Shown: positions 27,455 through 35,885 of the stretch, piece after piece | Position numbering within the stretch: position 1 is the first letter of the stretch | Layout of the letters: each line of letters begins with the position of its first letter | Origin: Lewinellaceae bacterium | Lineage (GTDB): Bacteria > Bacteroidota > Bacteroidia > Chitinophagales > Saprospiraceae | Assembly (NCBI GenBank): GCA_020636315.1 | Contig: JACJYA010000009.1 | Coordinates: forward strand, 124,001 to 188,000 | Length of the DNA stretch: 64,000 nt | Direction of reading: 5' to 3' | The notes under the pieces: model-generated | Told to the model about the DNA's origin: nothing | The model's input: the letters and a program-made list of their open reading frames with translations, nothing else | Databases searched by the model: none | Program-made: the position numbers and the translations under genes

Positions 27455-27701
27455 GGTGGATTCTGTTTTAGAGTATGTGAGGTATTTGGGGTTTGTGGTG
27501 TTTCGGTATTGCGGCCGGTTTCCCGTTCTTACCCGAAGTCAAAAATAACGGTATTTGTGAGGAGATAAAAATAGTCTTTCGGTTTTCTATGTACAGCAGG
27601 CTGCCGCTCATCGAACCAAACGCAAATCCCGTCTAAGGCATAAAGCAGTGCACCAACAATTGCTTATCTTACAGGTTCTATTAGAAAACAAGGATTTTAG
27701 A

Positions 27702-28181
27702 ATGCGCTATCGCAAAGAGTTTAATCTCAATAACAACAACCCTTTCAGCTCCATAACCGGCATCATTCTGGTAGTGCTGTTTCTGGTTGCCCTGTATTTC
27801 ATCGCACGGGCTATTTTTACCATACTGTACTACCTCGCCCCGATCATGATCATTGCCGCCCTTATCATCGATTATAAAGTGGTGCTGGGATATCTGAAAT
27901 GGCTGGTGGGCCTACTGAAAGAAAACCTGCTGCTGGGCATAGGCGCCATCGTACTGAGCGTACTGGGTTTCCCTGTATTATCGGTTTTCCTACTGGGTAA
28001 AGCATTGTTCAAAAGACAGGTTAGAAAATCGGAGGAAGAAGGCCGGGTGAGCCAGAAAGGTGAATACATAGAGTACGAAGAACTGGACAGCGAACAGCTG
28101 GAGTTGCCTCAAATTGAAAGGGAAACAAAAAGACAGGAACCGCCCGACAATCAATACGACGAGTTTTTCGAAGAGAAATAG
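27702..28181 (+). CDS. Small membrane protein coupled to a glycosyltransferase
   Basis: A 159-residue protein of unknown family. After a short polar start (MRYRKEFNLNNNNPF), about four hydrophobic stretches span residues 20-105, and a charged C-terminal tail of ~55 residues follows (EEGRVSQKGEYIEYEELDSEQLELPQ). The ATG at 27702 is preferred to an in-frame GTG at 27648. The stop lies 6 bases before the glycosyltransferase start, which suggests an operon and perhaps a shared membrane complex. Confidence 0.8.
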   Translation: MRYRKEFNLNNNNPFSSITGIILVVLFLVALYFIARAIFTILYYLAPIMIIAALIIDYKVVLGYLKWLVGLLKENLLLGIGAIVLSVLGFPVLSVFLLGKALFKRQVRKSEEEGRVSQKGEYIEYEELDSEQLELPQIERETKRQEPPDNQYDEFFEEK

Positions 28182-28187
28182 CATTGA

Positions 28188-29342
28188 ATGGGGCTGACCA
28201 TCCTCTCCCTCACCGGCTTGGCCCTGCTGGCCGCCTACGCCTCCATCCTGAAGCGCACCCTGGCGTCCTGGAATGCCTTGCCGGAATGGGAACTCCCCAA
28301 GGATTTCGAGCCCCGAACCTTCATTACCGTCCTGATCCCCGCCCGCAATGAAGCGGCAAACATTACCCGCCTCCTCGACACCCTCTCCCGGCAGCGGTAC
28401 CCCCGGGAAAAATTCGAGGTTATCGTCATCGATGACCACTCCACCGACGGCACCCCTGAAATAGTGGAACAATATCCGCTCAGCAACCTCCGCCTGCTGC
28501 GCCTCGCCGAGCACCTCTCCCCGAATGGCCCCATTCATTCCCACAAAAAAAAGGCGCTGGAAACCGGAGTACGCCGCGCCCGGGGAACCCTCATCCTCAC
28601 AACGGACGCCGATTGCGAAGCGCCTCCCGGCTGGCTCGCCACCTACGCCTCTTTTCACGAAAGCACAGGTGCAGCGTTCATGGCCGCCCCTGTGCTTTTC
28701 CATCGGGAACAAACGCTGCTGCAACGTTTCCAGGCCCTCGACCTCATCGGCATGATGGCCGTTACCGGGGCGGGGATACACAGCCGAAGCTTCTACATGG
28801 CCAACGGCGCCAACCTGTCCTTCACAAAGGAAATTTTCCACCAGGCCCGCGGCTACACCGGCAATGAACAGCACGCCTCCGGCGATGACGTTTTTCTCAT
28901 TCAGAAAGTAGCCGCCCTGGCTCCGGACAAAGTGGCCTTCCTCAAGAGCCGGCAGGCCACCGTGCTCAGCCTGCCCATGCCGGGCCTGAAAAGTTTTGTA
29001 AACCAACGCCTGCGCTGGGGAACCAAAAACCGCAGTTACCAGGACGGGCGCATCACCGCTGTACTCGGCCTGGTATTTATTCTGTGTTGGTTCACAACAG
29101 GTATGTTCCTCGCCTTCCCGGTATTCGGGTGGTATGGACTGGGGCTGGCCCTGGCGCTGTTTGCCGGAAAGGGGCTGGCCGATTATTTTCTACTCAGCGA
29201 TGCCGCCTCTTTTTTTGACAGGCGCGGCCTGATGCGCCGTTTCTGGCTGAAGGAGGGCCTGCACATTCTGTACATCGCGCTGGTTGGGCTGCTCTCACTG
29301 GTAGTAAAGGAGTATGAATGGAAGGGGCGGAGGGTGAAGTGA
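28188..29342 (+). CDS. Membrane glycosyltransferase family 2
   Basis: A 384-residue processive-type GT2. One N-terminal membrane helix (about 3-20) precedes the GT-A domain: VLIPARNEAANI (nucleotide-sugar binding), IVIDDHSTDGTPEIV, the metal-binding DADC, GDDVFLIQKV (catalytic base region) and QRLRWGTK (the QxxRW motif of processive enzymes). Three or four membrane helices follow from about residue 295. Homologues make cell-surface polysaccharide or transfer sugar to lipid carriers; the product is unknown. Confidence 0.92.
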   Translation: MGLTILSLTGLALLAAYASILKRTLASWNALPEWELPKDFEPRTFITVLIPARNEAANITRLLDTLSRQRYPREKFEVIVIDDHSTDGTPEIVEQYPLSNLRLLRLAEHLSPNGPIHSHKKKALETGVRRARGTLILTTDADCEAPPGWLATYASFHESTGAAFMAAPVLFHREQTLLQRFQALDLIGMMAVTGAGIHSRSFYMANGANLSFTKEIFHQARGYTGNEQHASGDDVFLIQKVAALAPDKVAFLKSRQATVLSLPMPGLKSFVNQRLRWGTKNRSYQDGRITAVLGLVFILCWFTTGMFLAFPVFGWYGLGLALALFAGKGLADYFLLSDAASFFDRRGLMRRFWLKEGLHILYIALVGLLSLVVKEYEWKGRRVK

Positions 29343-29546
29343 CCAATGCAGGAATTTAAATCTCTTGAACTTGAATATAAAATAATCCAACTTGATTTTT
29401 ACCTTGTAAGGGCGTTGGACACAACAATATAACCATTCAGCCATCTGACAACGAACCCGGCAAGCCGGTAAAAATGCTCTTGGCGCCCCGAATTCAAAGA
29501 AGAATAGGTAAAACTAAGTCCAGGCACTTACATACTCCCAAATACT

Positions 29547-30497
29547 ATGATCAGCCACCATCTCGACATCGCTCCGGAAGTTATGGACGCTCTCAATGAA
29601 GGCCGCCCGGTAGTTGCCCTCGAATCGACTATCATTTCCCATGGTATGCCCTATCCGCAAAACGCGGAAACTGCATTGCGGGTGGAGCAGCAGGCCCGCG
29701 CCGGAGGGGCGGTACCGGCCACTGTCGCCATCCTCGGAGGGCAGCTGAAGGCGGGCCTCACCCCCAGGGAGATCGATTATCTCGGTGAAAAGGGCGCCAA
29801 AGTTGCCAAAGTAAGCCGCCGCGACCTTCCCATCATACTGGCCCGCGGCCAGGATGGCGCCACTACGGTTGCCTCCACCATGATCATCGCCCGGCTGGCC
29901 GGCATCGCCGTATTCGCTACCGGGGGGATCGGAGGCGTACACCGCGGCGCCACGCAAACCCTGGACATTTCGGCCGACCTGCAGGAGCTGGCCCGTACAA
30001 ATGTGGCCGTCGTATGCGCCGGCGCCAAATCTATCCTGGACCTGGAGCTCACCCTGGAATACCTGGAAACTTACGGTGTCCCGGTTCTGGGTTACCAAAC
30101 CGAAGAGTTTCCTGCCTTTTACAGCCGCAGCAGCGGCCTTCCCGTCGATTGCCGGGTAGATGATCCTTCCGAGATCGCCAGAATGATGAAGGCCAAATGG
30201 GAACTGGGGCTGGCAGGGGGGCTGCTCATTGCCAACCCCATTCCGGAAGCATACGCTATGCCGGCAGGCCGCATTGATACCGCTATCCGCTCCTCCATCC
30301 GGGAGGCTGCAGAAATGGGGGTAAAGGGAAAGGCCCTTACGCCATTCCTGTTATCAAAAGTAGAGGAACTCACCGAAGGCAGAAGCCTGCAGGCAAATAT
30401 CCAACTGGTGCTCAACAATGCCGCGGTTGCCGCCAGCCTGGCGGTGGAATATGCAAAGCTGGGCCAAAAAACAGGGCCGGTGAACGGTCAATTGTAA
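29547..30497 (+). CDS. psuG: Pseudouridine-5'-phosphate glycosidase
   Basis: A 316-residue cytoplasmic enzyme that interconverts pseudouridine 5'-phosphate and uracil plus ribose 5-phosphate. The family blocks are clear: VALESTIISHGMPYPQNAET, ATGGIGGVHRG, the KSILDLELTLEYLETYGVPV segment, YQTEEFPAFYSRSSG and LLIANPIPE. Length is normal (about 310). The usual partner, a PsuK-type PfkB kinase, is not adjacent; the PfkB gene at 7386 sits in a fructan cassette instead. Gaps of about 200 and 260 bases on both sides suggest a single-gene transcript. Confidence 0.95.
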   Translation: MISHHLDIAPEVMDALNEGRPVVALESTIISHGMPYPQNAETALRVEQQARAGGAVPATVAILGGQLKAGLTPREIDYLGEKGAKVAKVSRRDLPIILARGQDGATTVASTMIIARLAGIAVFATGGIGGVHRGATQTLDISADLQELARTNVAVVCAGAKSILDLELTLEYLETYGVPVLGYQTEEFPAFYSRSSGLPVDCRVDDPSEIARMMKAKWELGLAGGLLIANPIPEAYAMPAGRIDTAIRSSIREAAEMGVKGKALTPFLLSKVEELTEGRSLQANIQLVLNNAAVAASLAVEYAKLGQKTGPVNGQL

Positions 30498-30760
30498 AAA
30501 ATTTTCATGCCTCCCGGAAACTAAACCTGAAATTCATTTCGTTTTAAAAACAACATTGTAGCTTACAATACAGGAGCATTTAAGAGAAAACTACTGCAAA
30601 GAGGATTGAGGCCGATTCAGAGCTTACCAGAGAAAAAGCATCCGTTACCTATTTCAGCATTGCCGGCCGAGACGCTGTTACCGACTCCACATCGCTTTTC
30701 AGGCAGTACCGTAAGACGACGAGACAACACCATTTTTTCCCGTTAAAAAACCACAACCCC

Positions 30761-31534
30761 ATGTCCACCACTCTGATGATAATCTTAGGTATTTCCGGTA
30801 TTGTATTAAGTGGCTATCTTTTTGCCCAACTCACCAGGGTCCAAAATGAACCTCCACAGCAGCCCAACATTCCTCCCCAGGCCTATCCGCCCAACACAGT
30901 GATCTATCAGCCTCAGCCTACAGTCAGAGAAAGGGCCGCTTCGGGTATTGCCCTCTGGCCGGTTTTTGTGCTGATAACGGTTGCCGCCATTATCATCCTG
31001 CCGTACATCCACCTGGCCCCGGCGGAAAGGGGAAGCCAGCCGGTTCAAAAAGAGTCCCCAAACGGCAGCTCCAATGATGAAGCCGGCCCATTTGATTACG
31101 GGCAGCCGGAACAGGAGCACTACTACGACCAGAATGGGCCTGAGGAAAAATACACCGCGCCTTTCTTGTATACGCCCCAAAGCGACAGCCAACAGGCCGG
31201 TACAACACCGGAAGGGTACGAATACCATCCCCCAAAGGCTACAGATCTCCGGCAGCGTTATGGCGTACAGGTATTCGCTACCGAAAGCGACTGGTGGGAT
31301 GAAGCCCACCTCCGCCGCATACAGCAGGCTTACCCCAACCAGATGTTGCTTATCGGCGCCGGCTACACTTCTGATGGAACAAAAATAGTGAAGGCCGTGC
31401 TCGGTTCTTTCAGCGACAGGACAGAGGCCAGCCGTTTTGCCAGAAGTATCAAGGGGACGTTCCCCGGGGCCTTTCCAGTAAAGCTGTCCGAACTGGAAGA
31501 GGTGAAATGGTACCGGGAAATCCCGAAGGCTTAA
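30761..31534 (+). CDS. Two-helix membrane protein with SPOR-like C-terminal domain
   Basis: A 257-residue protein with a helix at 4-22, a Pro/Gln-rich linker, a second helix at about 68-85 (VFVLITVAAIIILPYIHL), and a polar acidic linker. The final domain of about 90 residues (YGVQVFATESDWWDEAHLRRIQ ... KAVLGSFSDRTEASRFARSIKG) has the SPOR pattern of two beta-alpha-beta repeats. SPOR domains bind denuded peptidoglycan glycan strands at division sites. The large linker would let the domain reach the cell wall. Function inferred. Confidence 0.82.
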   Translation: MSTTLMIILGISGIVLSGYLFAQLTRVQNEPPQQPNIPPQAYPPNTVIYQPQPTVRERAASGIALWPVFVLITVAAIIILPYIHLAPAERGSQPVQKESPNGSSNDEAGPFDYGQPEQEHYYDQNGPEEKYTAPFLYTPQSDSQQAGTTPEGYEYHPPKATDLRQRYGVQVFATESDWWDEAHLRRIQQAYPNQMLLIGAGYTSDGTKIVKAVLGSFSDRTEASRFARSIKGTFPGAFPVKLSELEEVKWYREIPKA

Positions 31535-31656
31535 TGGCCGGAAATCCTCAATTCAAGCGCTAATGGAACACGAGCGCAGCGACTGATGCCTGCCTGCCCG
31601 CGAGGCGGTTGAGCAGGCAGGGAATGAAATGGAATAAATTAGCGCCTGAAGGCCAT
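31534..31656. repeat. Nested foldback element behind the SPOR-like gene
   Basis: ATGGCC at 31534 pairs with GGCCAT ending at 31656; further in, TTCAAGCGCTAAT pairs with ATTAGCGCCTGAA (one mismatch); inside this, CCTGCCTGC (31589-31597) pairs with GCAGGCAGG (31613-31621). It starts on the last base of the TAA stop. It lacks a T-tract and lies between convergent genes (SPOR-like and prfC). Confidence 0.65.
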
Positions 31657-31685
31657 CTTAGAGCAAGTTGAAGACACCCTTAGGA

Positions 31686-33266
31686 TCAGAATTCGCTCTT
31701 GGTATGAAAGTGGACTTTGGGGTGGTTCTCCTTCGCCATTTTCAGGCTCCAGGCAGACTCGGCCAGATAGACCAGCTGGCCGTGTTTGTCGCGGGCGATG
31801 TCCTTGCGGCGGCGGTCCAGGAATTCCTTCAATGCCTTGCCGTCATCACAGCTGATCCAGCAGGCTTTATAGAGGTTCAGCGGTTCGTAGGAGCACCGGG
31901 CTCCGTATTCGTGTTCGAGGCGGTACTGAATGACGTCGAACTGCAGGGCGCCAACCGTCCCTATTATCTTCCTGCCGTTGTCTTCCTTGATGAATAACTG
32001 AGCCACCCCTTCGTCCATTAGTTGTTCCAGGCCCTTATCGAGCTGCTTGTACTTCATGGGGTCGGCATTGTTGACATAGCGGAACTGTTCCGGAGAGAAG
32101 CTGGGTATGCCTTTAAAATGCAGCACCTCGCCTTCGGTCACGGTATCGCCAATCTTGAAGTTGCCGGAATCATAGAGGCCGATCACATCGCCGGGGAAGG
32201 CCTCGTCGATCACCATTTTTTTGTCAGCCATGAAGCTGGTGGGGTTGGCGAATTTCATTTTTCGGTTCTGCCGGACATGCAGATAGTTCGTATTGCGCTG
32301 AAATTTACCGGAACAGACCCTCAGGAAGGCGATCCGGTCGCGGTGTTTGGGGTCCATATTGGCGTGTATCTTGAAAACGAAACCGGCAAACTGATCCTCC
32401 CCCGGGCTCACCATCCGCTCTTCTGTAATGCGGGGCAGGGGCGCCGGAGCAATTTCCACGAAGCAATCCAGCAACTCCCGGACGCCGAAGTTGTTGATGG
32501 CGCTTCCAAAGAATACCGGCGACAATTCGCCCTCCAGATAAGCCTGCCGGTCGAAGGGGGGATAGACTTCTTCAACCATCCTGACCTCATCGCGCAGCTC
32601 CCGGGCGGCAGCTTCCCCAACGTACTTTTCGAGTTCAGGGCTGGCCAGGTCCGTAATTTCTATGGTATCCTCCTCTTTCTGCTTGCCGTGCGGCCGGAAA
32701 AGCACCAGTTTTTGTTCAAAAAGGCTGTAAACTCCTTTAAAGCGCTGGCCCATGCCGATCGGCCAGCTCAGGGGGCGAACGGTAAGGCCCAGCTTCTGCT
32801 CCAGTTCGTCGAGCAGGTCGAAACCGTCGAGCCCTTCCCGGTCCAGTTTGTTGATGAACACCATAACAGGTGTCTTCCGCATCCGGCAAACCTCCACCAG
32901 TTTTTCAGTCTGCGCCTCCACGCCTTTAGCGACATCGATGACGACAATGACACTATCGACTGCGGTGAGCGTGCGATAGGTATCCTCGGCGAAGTCCTGG
33001 TGGCCAGGTGTATCGAGAATGTTGATCTTCAGGCCTCGGTATTCGAAGGCCATCACAGAAGTGGCCACTGAAATACCGCGCTGCCGTTCGATCTCCATGA
33101 AATCGGAAGTGGCGCTGCGCTTGATCTTGTTGGATTTCACGGCCCCGGCGACCTGTATGGCCCCTCCAAACAGGAGGAGTTTTTCCGTCAGAGTTGTCTT
33201 ACCGGCGTCCGGGTGGCTGATGATGCCGAAAGTGCGCCGTTTTTGTATTTCCTTAAGAAAGTTCAT
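31686..33266 (-). CDS. prfC: Peptide chain release factor 3
   Basis: A 526-residue translational GTPase that removes RF1/RF2 from the ribosome after termination. G1 is SHPDAGKTT (Lys23), switch II is DTPGHQDFAEDTYRT, and the NKLD box is FINKLDREG. IGMGQRFKGVYSLFE and the RF3-specific C-terminal domain follow. Full length for the family. The promoter candidate is 33369-33376 on the same strand. Confidence 0.97.
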   Translation of the reverse strand: MNFLKEIQKRRTFGIISHPDAGKTTLTEKLLLFGGAIQVAGAVKSNKIKRSATSDFMEIERQRGISVATSVMAFEYRGLKINILDTPGHQDFAEDTYRTLTAVDSVIVVIDVAKGVEAQTEKLVEVCRMRKTPVMVFINKLDREGLDGFDLLDELEQKLGLTVRPLSWPIGMGQRFKGVYSLFEQKLVLFRPHGKQKEEDTIEITDLASPELEKYVGEAAARELRDEVRMVEEVYPPFDRQAYLEGELSPVFFGSAINNFGVRELLDCFVEIAPAPLPRITEERMVSPGEDQFAGFVFKIHANMDPKHRDRIAFLRVCSGKFQRNTNYLHVRQNRKMKFANPTSFMADKKMVIDEAFPGDVIGLYDSGNFKIGDTVTEGEVLHFKGIPSFSPEQFRYVNNADPMKYKQLDKGLEQLMDEGVAQLFIKEDNGRKIIGTVGALQFDVIQYRLEHEYGARCSYEPLNLYKACWISCDDGKALKEFLDRRRKDIARDKHGQLVYLAESAWSLKMAKENHPKVHFHTKSEF

Positions 33267-33610
33267 TCCAATTCTTGATTTGATCCCTTAACTAACAAAT
33301 CCCGCGGTGTTGAGTTCCCGGTTTCGGCCGGGCCAAGCAACCCGCAGCAGAGGGTTTTTTTCAGCCTGCAAAGGTAAGGAATTCAGGCAAATATGGGTAG
33401 GAATTGTTAAAAGGGGCGCCTTGAGCCGAAGGCAGGAGGCATCAATCATAGCCTTCGGGGGTAAACTAAGTACCCGGCCAGCCGTTACCGTAAAGTAAGG
33501 GCCCGGCCCCCGGCCATGAAAGAAATTGGCTATATTGCAAAGGTTTTACTTGCACTTAATACATCCTGCTTATCATCGGCCGTAATAATCCTTTTCACCA
33601 AAACAATTAA
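33267..33610. other. Intergenic region between divergent prfC and antiporter genes
   Basis: 344 bases with no supported gene. Two short reading frames (33307-33498 and 33516-33698) show no homology-like features and look spurious. One -7 box for prfC lies at 33369-33376. A GC-rich patch (AGGGCCCGGCCCCCGGCC near 33498) can form only weak structure. Confidence 0.7.
33369..33376 (-). promoter_or_regulatory. Candidate -7 promoter box for prfC (TACCTTTG on minus strand)
   Basis: The minus strand reads TACCTTTG, which fits TAnnTTTG, about 100 bases before the prfC ATG. The -33 element is not clear. Confidence 0.4.
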
Positions 33611-35467
33611 ATGCTCGAACTCGCTGGAATCATCATTCTGGGTATCTTCGCGCAATGGATCGCCTGGCGGGTCCGGGTACCGGCTATTCTGCCGTTGATC
33701 CTTACCGGGCTGGCAGTGGGCCCCCTTTCTACCTTTTTCACCGCCGACGGAGAGAAGTTGTTGGAGCCCATGTACAAAGCCGGCCAGGAAAGCCTCGGTA
33801 TTTTTCCCGATAAGTATTTGTTTTCCTTCGTTTCGTTGTCCATTGGGGTCATTTTATTTGAAGGCGGCCTGACGCTGAAACGCAGGGAGATTGCCGGTGT
33901 GGGCCCTGCCATTCTCAAACTGATCACTTTTGGCCCGCTGGCCACTTTTTTCGGAGGTGGTATGGCGGCTCATTACATCCTCGGACTGAACTGGCCGGTT
34001 TCGCTGCTGTTCGGAGCGCTGGTCATCGTTACGGGCCCTACGGTCATTGCGCCAATCCTGCAGAACATCCCTCTGAACCGGAATGTATCCACTGTTCTCA
34101 AATGGGAAGGCATCCTGATCGACCCCATAGGAGCGCTGGTGGCCGTTTTGGTGTTCGAATTCATCCGGTCCTCCCAGGGTGGCCTGGAGTTTACCTCTCA
34201 TGCCTTTGTTTCCTTCTTTCGGATCATTATGATCGGCTTGTCCATGGGTACCCTGGCAGCCCTGGCGCTTTACCAGTTGATCAAGGCCGAACTCATTCCG
34301 CATTACCTGCTCAATGTATTTACGCTGGCCTTCGTACTGGGTGTATTTGTATTCTCCAATATCCTGGCCCACGAATCCGGCCTTTTGTCCGTGGTGGTAA
34401 TGGGAATGTTTATGGGCAACCTCGATGTGCCCCGTTTAAAAGAGATCCTGTCCTTCAAGGAATCGTTGAGTGTATTGCTGATATCCATCCTCTTCATCAT
34501 CCTGGCGGCCAACATCGATATGGATGACATCAATATCATCCTCAATGACTGGCGGGCGCTGGCCCTTTTCTTCGTTGTCATTTTCGTCCTCCGCCCGTTG
34601 GGAGTATTCATCAGCACCTGGAATTCAGACCTGAGGTTATCGGAAAAGCTTTTCATTTCCTGGGTGGGGCCCAGGGGCATAGTGGCTGCTGGCATCGCAT
34701 CCCTCTTCGGGATTACACTCACTTCAGAGGCTCCAACGGTACCGGATGCCGAATTTCTCGTCCCTCTCGTTTTCATGATCGTCCTGGGCACCGTGCTGCT
34801 CAATGCCACCACGGCCAGGATGGTGGCCAAAGTATTGAAGGTAACCCAGGATGCATCGGAAGGCATACTGATCATCGGGGCCAATGGCGCGGCCCGCCTC
34901 ATCGGCAAATACCTGCAGGACAACAACCGCCACGTCGTGTTGATCGACAATAATGAAGGCAGCGTAAAAAGAGCCAGAGAAGCCGGGCTGGAGGCTTTCG
35001 CAAAAAACATTTACACGGACGACCTGGGTGAAGAATTCGAACTGCTGGATATGGGATACATGGTGGCCATGACGAGCAGTGCCGATGTCAATCTGTACGT
35101 AGTACGGAAATACCGGAAAATTTTTGGTGAAAACGGCACTTTCCGCCTTATTACCCCCGAAGAACTGAAAAAGGACCGCTCAGATATTCCCCAACAGGGG
35201 ATCTTCTCTTACACCGATGACTTCCTCAACCTCAACGAAGTGGCCCGGGATTACCCGGCCATTCATGAAGTGGATGTCTCCAGCCAGAAGAAACTCCAGC
35301 AGGTTTACGACCTGACGGCCAACAACAAGGACACTGTCCCCCTGTTCATCAAAACGGATACCGGCTCGCTGGAAGTTATCCCACCCAAACTTGAAGAGAT
35401 CAGCGCCTCCGAAGGCTTTCAAATGGTCTATCTCGGGAAAAAACTGGAAGCCGCAGAAATGGAATGA
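33611..35467 (+). CDS. CPA1-type Na+(K+)/H+ antiporter with RCK/TrkA-N domain
   Basis: A 618-residue membrane antiporter. About 12 hydrophobic helices occupy residues 1-400; the region GALVIVTGPTVIAPIL and the motif WEGILIDPIGAL match NhaP-type carriers, and Asp in LIDPIGA is the conserved ion-coupling position. A Rossmann domain follows from about 420 (GILIIGANGAARLIGKYLQDNNRHVVLIDNNE), as in KefB/NhaP2-like proteins regulated by NAD(H) or another ligand. The last ~90 residues resemble an RCK C-terminal segment. It probably controls cytoplasmic pH and Na+ or K+. Confidence 0.93.
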   Translation: MLELAGIIILGIFAQWIAWRVRVPAILPLILTGLAVGPLSTFFTADGEKLLEPMYKAGQESLGIFPDKYLFSFVSLSIGVILFEGGLTLKRREIAGVGPAILKLITFGPLATFFGGGMAAHYILGLNWPVSLLFGALVIVTGPTVIAPILQNIPLNRNVSTVLKWEGILIDPIGALVAVLVFEFIRSSQGGLEFTSHAFVSFFRIIMIGLSMGTLAALALYQLIKAELIPHYLLNVFTLAFVLGVFVFSNILAHESGLLSVVVMGMFMGNLDVPRLKEILSFKESLSVLLISILFIILAANIDMDDINIILNDWRALALFFVVIFVLRPLGVFISTWNSDLRLSEKLFISWVGPRGIVAAGIASLFGITLTSEAPTVPDAEFLVPLVFMIVLGTVLLNATTARMVAKVLKVTQDASEGILIIGANGAARLIGKYLQDNNRHVVLIDNNEGSVKRAREAGLEAFAKNIYTDDLGEEFELLDMGYMVAMTSSADVNLYVVRKYRKIFGENGTFRLITPEELKKDRSDIPQQGIFSYTDDFLNLNEVARDYPAIHEVDVSSQKKLQQVYDLTANNKDTVPLFIKTDTGSLEVIPPKLEEISASEGFQMVYLGKKLEAAEME

Positions 35468-35665
35468 CCCTCAGGCTAACCGTTCCGGCTAACAATGGCT
35501 GAGGTGCTCAGAATCTGTCGAAATGATGAGGCATTTCAAAAACATTTCTTTTTTTCCATTGTTAACCTGGAAGCAATACTTTTTAGAATAGAAAACAAAA
35601 CTATTATTAGCCATAAGCATTACCTTTATGCAAGATAAAAGTTAAAAAATTGCGATTCTTAAGTT

Positions 35666-35691
35666 CAGCCGGCGTCTTTACAGACCGGCTG
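35666..35691 (+). other. Hairpin, possible part of a small RNA
   Basis: CAGCCG pairs with CGGCTG and GTCT pairs with AGAC, with a short bulge and a loop of TTAC. It lies 28 bases before the terminator stem. Confidence 0.5.
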
Positions 35692-35719
35692 AAATTCGCA
35701 TGGTGACTGAGGCTTTTTT

Positions 35720-35750
35720 GGAGAGGTTTTCCATAACCTCTCCTTTTTTT
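35720..35750 (+). terminator. Rho-independent terminator
   Basis: GGAGAGGTT (35720-35728) pairs perfectly with AACCTCTCC (35735-35743) around a six-base loop, followed by a run of seven or more T. This is the clearest intrinsic terminator in the window. Confidence 0.9.
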
Positions 35751-35885
35751 TCTTCTTATTCTTCCCTTTTAATACTGGATTTTCAATAATTTATCTTAAC
35801 TTTTCATTGTCATAGTAAAGCTATTAACAAAATTATTATTGCTGCCTGAGCAGCTTCTGTCTTTATAAAAACTCCTCTCCTCACC

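Larger units (their letters stand above)
35468..35885. other. Intergenic region with two hairpins, possible small RNA
   Basis: 418 bases without a supported reading frame. An AT-rich first part is followed by the hairpin at 35666-35691 and a strong terminator at 35720-35750. The terminator is about 250 bases from the upstream stop, so it may end an independent short transcript rather than the antiporter mRNA. Confidence 0.5.

Noticed and set aside
26210..27568. 452-residue plus-strand frame opposite the thioredoxin-like gene
   Set aside because: No recognisable features; it mirrors the real minus-strand gene.
29547..30497. Expected PsuK kinase partner beside psuG
   Set aside because: No kinase gene adjoins; the PfkB gene at 7386 is better explained by the fructan cassette.
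32022..33071. Long plus-strand reading frame opposite prfC
   Set aside because: Antisense frame without domain features; codon structure of prfC on the other strand explains it.
35666..35691. First hairpin as a terminator of the antiporter gene
   Set aside because: It has no T-run; the true terminator is the stem at 35720.
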